From NCBI RefSeq assembly GCF_003143755.1, contig NZ_QFRI01000001.1, positions 744,001-808,000 on the forward strand: a stretch of DNA of 64,000 bases, in the 5' to 3' direction. Below the pieces are notes generated by a model. That model had not been told where the DNA came from. It did no database searches and saw only the letters and a program-made list of their open reading frames with translations. Each line of letters opens with the position of its first letter. Position 1 is the first letter of the stretch. The DNA comes from Algibacter marinivivus (GTDB lineage: Bacteria > Bacteroidota > Bacteroidia > Flavobacteriales > Flavobacteriaceae). The translations under genes and the position numbers were made by a program. Shown piece after piece: positions 59,904-64,000 of this stretch.

Positions 59904-61058
59904 TTATTGGTATACCCAAACACCACCTTCTTTTATAACGCTTTTTGTTTCATTACCTGTTGAACCTGTATAAACTACAAACGTTAAAACATATTTTTGT
60001 CCATCTTCGGCACTAGGGTTTCTAGCATCTAGTAGTACATTGAATGCTTCTAGTAACATATCATCATTCCAGTAGTTAGAGCTTCCAGATCTTCTATCAA
60101 AACTACCAAAGAAACCAACATTATCAGCAGGTCCTTCATATATAGTTGCAAACGCATCAGATATTAAAGCAACGTCATCTGCAGTAAATGTATACTTGAT
60201 TGTGTTGTCCGGAACCCAAGTAGTACCATCATGACCAAATTGTAATTGTTGGCTTAGTACGTCATTATATTCTGACCAATTTGCGCCATCAAAAATAAAG
60301 TACTTTACATAACTATATGTTGTTCTATCATCTGTACGACCATCCATATCAATGTCATCAACATCAGTAACAAATAACTTGTACATTGTACCTACAATAT
60401 CGCCAGCAGCATATCCATCAAATTTAAGTTTATCTAATAATAAAATAGGTGTTTTTTCAGCAGCTTCATCTTCACTAGAAAAATTTGGAAAACCTTCACC
60501 CATAGTTTGATACTCTTCATTTGTAAAACCTATCATTTCTTCCCAAGATCCATCTATGTACAGATAACCATTGTTGAAAGTGTTTGTAGAACCACTATAA
60601 AAATCATAAGTTAATGACACTAATGTTCTATCTTCCGGAGAAGGGTATTTCCATTCTAAAAACTCAAAGATTTCAGATTCTCGGTCAAAATTTCCAAATC
60701 TGTGTCCTAAGTCATCATAATCTTCATCAGAAACCGTATACCTTACCAAGCTTCTTTCTTCTCTTTTTGGAGAATAAAGTGCATACGTTACTAAAGCACT
60801 CGAGTTATCCTTTAATGCTGGATATTTGTCAGTTAATAATCCCGGAATTAACTCTTTAGCTTGATCTTCTGAATTAAAGTTAGGAAAACTTAACTCTAAA
60901 TCATCATAATCTTCATCAGTAAGTGTTAACTCAACATCCCCAGAAATAGGTGCTTTGTTAGCATCTATGTCATCATTAATGTCATCTAATGGGTTACACC
61001 CTACAAGAGTAACCGCAAGAATAAGCGTAATTGAATAAATTATTTTTTTCATTTTCAA
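59904..61058 (-). CDS. Repeat lipoprotein linked to a TonB receptor
   Basis: A 384-residue lipoprotein (lipobox TLVGC) with four imperfect repeats of about 80 residues, each beginning (T/S)DEDYDDL or the like and carrying FPNFNSEDQAKELIPGLLTDKYP (first), FGNFDRESEIFEFLEWKYP (second), FPNFSSEDEAAEKTPILLLDKL (third) and a weaker fourth, with strand segments LVTYALYSPKREERSLVRYTVS between. No known family is recognised. It begins 6 bases after the TonB receptor stop, so the two form an operon and it is probably its surface partner. Confidence 0.8.
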   Translation of the reverse strand: MKMKKIIYSITLILAVTLVGCNPLDDINDDIDANKAPISGDVELTLTDEDYDDLELSFPNFNSEDQAKELIPGLLTDKYPALKDNSSALVTYALYSPKREERSLVRYTVSDEDYDDLGHRFGNFDRESEIFEFLEWKYPSPEDRTLVSLTYDFYSGSTNTFNNGYLYIDGSWEEMIGFTNEEYQTMGEGFPNFSSEDEAAEKTPILLLDKLKFDGYAAGDIVGTMYKLFVTDVDDIDMDGRTDDRTTYSYVKYFIFDGANWSEYNDVLSQQLQFGHDGTTWVPDNTIKYTFTADDVALISDAFATIYEGPADNVGFFGSFDRRSGSSNYWNDDMLLEAFNVLLDARNPSAEDGQKYVLTFVVYTGSTGNETKSVIKEGGVWVYQ

Positions 61059-61064
61059 AGTTTT

Positions 61065-63614
61065 TTAAAAATTAAGTTTTGCACCAATGCTAAACGTTCT
61101 ACCAAACCCCATCCAAACAAGGGCTGTATCTGCAGTAGATCCTGATCCATCTTGAGCATCAGGAATATATTGTGTATCAAACACATTGTTCATTCTTCCT
61201 GTTAAAGTAGCATCAAATGGTCCGAATTTAAATCCATGGGTCATTACTACATCAAATAGCCCATAAGCTGGAGCTTTCCAAGCATCATTACCTGGTGCTC
61301 CTCTATCACTTGGGTCAAAATCAGCATAAAGATTATCGAAATAGTTGTAATCAATAACAATTCTTGTCTCTGGTGCAAATTTATAACTAGCACCTAATGC
61401 CATTGTTGTTTGTGCAGCATCTGCAACATGTAAATCCTCAATATACAAATCAACTGTTTGTACTAGATTTTGTTCTTCATCAAAAACATCAACCCCTAAT
61501 ACATTACTATCCCATCTCCAATCACCAAAAGATGCCATACCTGTAATATTTAATTTATCTGTTGGTCTATAAACAAAATCTAGCTCTATACCTTGGTGAA
61601 TTGCGTTAACTCCTAAGATATTTGCAGAAGCTCTTGTTCCATCTGGTTGTTGAAATGTAGCAATTTCTGTTCTATCATTCCAAAGAGTTCTATATAAGTT
61701 AACATTTGCTGCTAATTTTTCGCTTCTGTAACCATAACCTAGCTCAAAACTTGTGATTTTTTGGTTTTCAGCATCTTCATTAATGTTATCGTTACTAAAA
61801 TTTAAGAATACAGCATCAAAATCTGCTGCTCTTTCAAAATAACCAAAATTAGCAAATATGTTATGATTTCCATCAAGTCTATAGTTAGCACCTCCTTTAA
61901 TACTTCCTCCTAAAAAGTTGTATCTATCTGTTTCTTGTAAATCATCTGAATTTAAGTAATTAAAGCGATCAACTCTTTTGTATGATGTGTTAGATACTGC
62001 TGCCGCAACAAATGTGTTAAAGTTTTCATTAACATCATATTCTAGTTGTCCAAATGCACCAATCCAACCCACATGACCATCATTATCATAATTAATTTTA
62101 TCACCAACTCTAGCAGCATTGTTAGGATTGTTAGCATTGTTATTATCTAAAAAATACTGACCTCCTAATAAATCTGTTACCTCTTGAAAGTGAATTCCTT
62201 TATATGATCTTAAATCTAAACCAACTTGTAAAACCATTTGGTCATTTAAATTGGTTTTTAAATTTGATAATACACCATACCAATTATGATCATTTCTAGA
62301 AGCTCTTAAAATAGTTTCAGAACCTAAAGCTCCTAAATCTTCATTTTCTTGAGCAATTTTATCAAAATCTATTGGCCCGTATAGTCCATCTCTATAATCA
62401 CTTGTTCCATCTGCATTAAAGGTAAATTTGTTTACACCTCTAATACCTCCTCCACCTCCAGAACCGAAGGATACGTAAGCTGATGAGTTTATTGATGTAT
62501 TATCGTTTAAATTCCAGTAGTGGTTTAAAGATATTTGTGGTTTGTGATAAAAGTTATCCTCTTGAAAAGTAACTTGCCCGTTGTAGTATCCCCAATCGGC
62601 ATTAAACTTTCTTCCTCTCTCACTATTTCTGTAAGTTTCAATAAGTTGTCTATTTTGTCTTTGTCCATGACGTTGTTTAGCCCCAAACGCAGAAAAAGAT
62701 AATTTATGAAAATCGTTGATTTCCTTTGAGATATTTACAAAATAAGATACCCCTGTAAATTGAGTTCCATCTACATAACCATCTCCTTCTGTTCTTGCCG
62801 CTGAAACTGTAGCAGCAAAACCATTATCTAACAAACCTGTAGAGTAAGTTAAACCATATTTGAAGTAACCATCATTACCAATTGATGTCATTACATTTCC
62901 ACCTTCTTCAACATCGGTAGTTTTTGTAATAATATTAATTGTTCCACCTATAGACGGTACAGCAATTTTAGCAGCTCCTAACCCTCTTTGTGTTTGCATA
63001 GTACTTGTTACATCACCTAAACCTGCCCAGTTACTCCAAAATACACGTCCGTTTTCCATATCATTAACAGGTATACCGTTAATCATTACAGCAACATTTT
63101 CAGAGTTGAAACCTCTCATTCTAATTTGACCATCACCAAATCCTCCTCCTGCTTTAGTTACATAAACTCCAGGGGTAGATTTCAAAATTTCAGGAAATTC
63201 TTGAGTTCCTAATTTAAGCTCAATATCTGCAGCTTTTACAGTAGAAACAGCCACAGGCGTTTTTCTATCAACTGCTACAGAAGCAATAATTTGAACCTCT
63301 TCAAGACCAACTTGACTTGATTCTAAAGTTACATTACTCAGTGCCATATCTCCAGAAAAAGAGATTGTTTTAGAGTTGTAACCAATATAAGATATTACAA
63401 TATCTCCAGAAGAAGATTTAGTCTTGATAGTAAAATTACCATCAAAATCTGTAGTAACACCATTAGAAGTACCTTTCTCTATAACATTAGCCCCAGGTAA
63501 CGGAACATTAGTCCCAGCTTCTAAAACTGTACCAGAGATTGTACTTTGTGCCATAACAACAACTGAAAACAGCATTGCTACAGTAAACATTAAAAAACGC
63601 GTAGTTCTTTTCAT
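61065..63614 (-). CDS. TonB-dependent receptor
   Basis: An 849-residue receptor starting MKRTTRFLMFTVAMLFSVVVMAQ, with a CarboxypepD_reg-like domain (about 24-105, ISGTVLEAGTNVPLPGANVIEKGTSNGVTTDFDGNFTIKT), a plug (RMRGFNSENVAVMINGIPVNDMENGRVFWSNWAGLGDV) and a barrel that ends SIGAKLNF with terminal Phe. The ATG at 63614 fixes a clean signal peptide. The longer frame would start at a TTG upstream of the promoter. No SusD partner. It is the first gene of an operon with the repeat lipoprotein. Confidence 0.93.
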   Translation of the reverse strand: MKRTTRFLMFTVAMLFSVVVMAQSTISGTVLEAGTNVPLPGANVIEKGTSNGVTTDFDGNFTIKTKSSSGDIVISYIGYNSKTISFSGDMALSNVTLESSQVGLEEVQIIASVAVDRKTPVAVSTVKAADIELKLGTQEFPEILKSTPGVYVTKAGGGFGDGQIRMRGFNSENVAVMINGIPVNDMENGRVFWSNWAGLGDVTSTMQTQRGLGAAKIAVPSIGGTINIITKTTDVEEGGNVMTSIGNDGYFKYGLTYSTGLLDNGFAATVSAARTEGDGYVDGTQFTGVSYFVNISKEINDFHKLSFSAFGAKQRHGQRQNRQLIETYRNSERGRKFNADWGYYNGQVTFQEDNFYHKPQISLNHYWNLNDNTSINSSAYVSFGSGGGGGIRGVNKFTFNADGTSDYRDGLYGPIDFDKIAQENEDLGALGSETILRASRNDHNWYGVLSNLKTNLNDQMVLQVGLDLRSYKGIHFQEVTDLLGGQYFLDNNNANNPNNAARVGDKINYDNDGHVGWIGAFGQLEYDVNENFNTFVAAAVSNTSYKRVDRFNYLNSDDLQETDRYNFLGGSIKGGANYRLDGNHNIFANFGYFERAADFDAVFLNFSNDNINEDAENQKITSFELGYGYRSEKLAANVNLYRTLWNDRTEIATFQQPDGTRASANILGVNAIHQGIELDFVYRPTDKLNITGMASFGDWRWDSNVLGVDVFDEEQNLVQTVDLYIEDLHVADAAQTTMALGASYKFAPETRIVIDYNYFDNLYADFDPSDRGAPGNDAWKAPAYGLFDVVMTHGFKFGPFDATLTGRMNNVFDTQYIPDAQDGSGSTADTALVWMGFGRTFSIGAKLNF

Positions 63615-63640
63615 AATTAATTGTTTGAAATTAGTCGACG

Positions 63641-63648
63641 CAAAAATA
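63641..63648 (-). promoter_or_regulatory. -7 box of the TonB receptor operon
   Basis: TATTTTTG matches TAnnTTTG, 27 bases upstream of the chosen start codon on the minus strand. The -33 region has no clear TTG. Confidence 0.55.
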
Positions 63649-63700
63649 CGCATAATATTACTTTTTATATTATGCATGCATAAATTAAATGTTAACAAAA

Positions 63701-63754
63701 AATTAAGGGTTTAAATATTAGCTGTTAATAACATTAATATTTAAACCCTTAATT
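63701..63754 (-). terminator. Terminator of pgi: 20-bp perfect inverted repeat
   Basis: AATTAAGGGTTTAAATATTA pairs with its exact complement at 63735-63754 around a 14-base loop. On the minus strand it is followed by T4-TG, so it can end the pgi transcript. The stem is unusually long and AT-rich for this window. Confidence 0.75.
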
Positions 63755-63785
63755 CAAATGTTGCAAACTATTGAAAAACAGTTGT

Positions 63786-64000
63786 TTATTTTAATTTTTT
63801 ATAGTGACTAAGTAAATTACTCGTAGAAGAATCATGATTATCAACAGATGCATTGTTAAATTCTTTTAAAATTTTTGATGCTAACTGTTTTCCTAATTCC
63901 ACTCCAAACTGGTCATAACTAAAAATATTCCAGATAACACCTTGTACAAATATTTTATGCTCATACATTGCTATTAACTTTCCTAAACTTTCAGGGGACA
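63786..64000 (-). CDS. pgi: Glucose-6-phosphate isomerase, C-terminus (cut by the window edge)
   Basis: The last 71 residues of the enzyme. The frame is open to the right edge and reads [18 protein letters not shown], with the conserved C-terminal block [22 protein letters not shown], then a variable tail ending SHYKKLK. Pgi interconverts glucose-6-phosphate and fructose-6-phosphate in glycolysis. The conserved block makes the call firm despite truncation. Ends upstream of the long inverted repeat. Confidence 0.92.
   Translation of the reverse strand, partial: SPESLGKLIAMYEHKIFVQGVIWNIFSYDQFGVELGKQLASKILKEFNNASVDNHDSSTSNLLSHYKKLK

Noticed and set aside
53962-63614. A polysaccharide utilisation locus (SusC/SusD-type)
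   Set aside because: Both TonB receptors lack any SusD-like neighbour, and the only glycosidase-like gene (50620) is separated from them by DUF5689. The other genes are nucleases. A PUL is not supported.

Overview
The window is about 36% GC by eye, gene-dense chromosomal DNA from a gliding-lineage member of the Bacteroidota, most likely a marine Flavobacteriaceae. The pointers are GldD and GldE, a protease with a type IX secretion C-terminal domain, TonB receptors with CarboxypepD_reg-like N-termini, TAnnTTTG -7 boxes, an almost complete lack of Shine-Dalgarno sequences, and several DUF families largely confined to this phylum (DUF4199, DUF3078, DUF2480, DUF5689). The genus cannot be fixed from the sequence. 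No tRNA, rRNA, CRISPR array, intact insertion sequence or prophage is visible.

Layout. 0-4.4 kb: small hypotheticals, a DUF1569 protein, rplU-rpmA (bL21 with a helix-hairpin-helix tail, then bL27), a DMT transporter, and a heavy-metal-binding lipoprotein with a cysteine-rich tail. 4.5-8 kb: mutY, then ssb-gldE-gldD, all on the minus strand. 8-10.4 kb: HU, a 30-residue basic protein (probable ribosomal protein) and ribonuclease G. 10.4-14.8 kb: repeats, small membrane proteins, an aldo/keto reductase, an OmpA-like lipoprotein and exodeoxyribonuclease III. 14.9-19.2 kb: a very large outer-membrane protein of unknown role facing an M28 peptidase. 19.3-22.8 kb: sdhCAB. 23-32.6 kb: a glycine-zipper membrane protein, a secreted metalloprotease, aminopeptidase P, aspartokinase with a divergent ACT-like gene, BrnQ, an alpha/beta hydrolase, two zinc-ribbon paralogues and ThiL. 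32.6-37.4 kb: four tightly spaced genes ending in an MbnP/MbnH copper pair. 37.9-46.7 kb: a SUF iron-sulfur cluster region (sufA, sufB, lipoprotein, sufC, sufD, sufS, M43 protease, hypothetical, sufE, a sufT-like DUF59 gene, DUF2480). 46.8-49.1 kb: a DUF3078 outer-membrane protein and HflX. 49.2-63.6 kb: a surface and nuclease-rich region with two endonuclease/exonuclease/phosphatase paralogues, a glycosidase-like protein, a DUF5689 lipoprotein, two TonB receptors, endonuclease I and a repeat lipoprotein. The right edge holds the C-terminus of glucose-6-phosphate isomerase.

The parts most worth following are: (1) the 49-64 kb locus, which looks like an outer-membrane system for extracellular nucleic acid or phosphate use; (2) the MbnP/MbnH operon with two surface beta-propeller proteins; (3) a lipoprotein gene inserted between sufB and sufC; (4) a dispersed intergenic repeat with compensatory base changes, which implies a conserved RNA fold; (5) a full Shine-Dalgarno on hflX in a lineage that normally does without one; and (6) a metallothionein-like tail on an HMA lipoprotein. 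Several genes have a forced TTG start.
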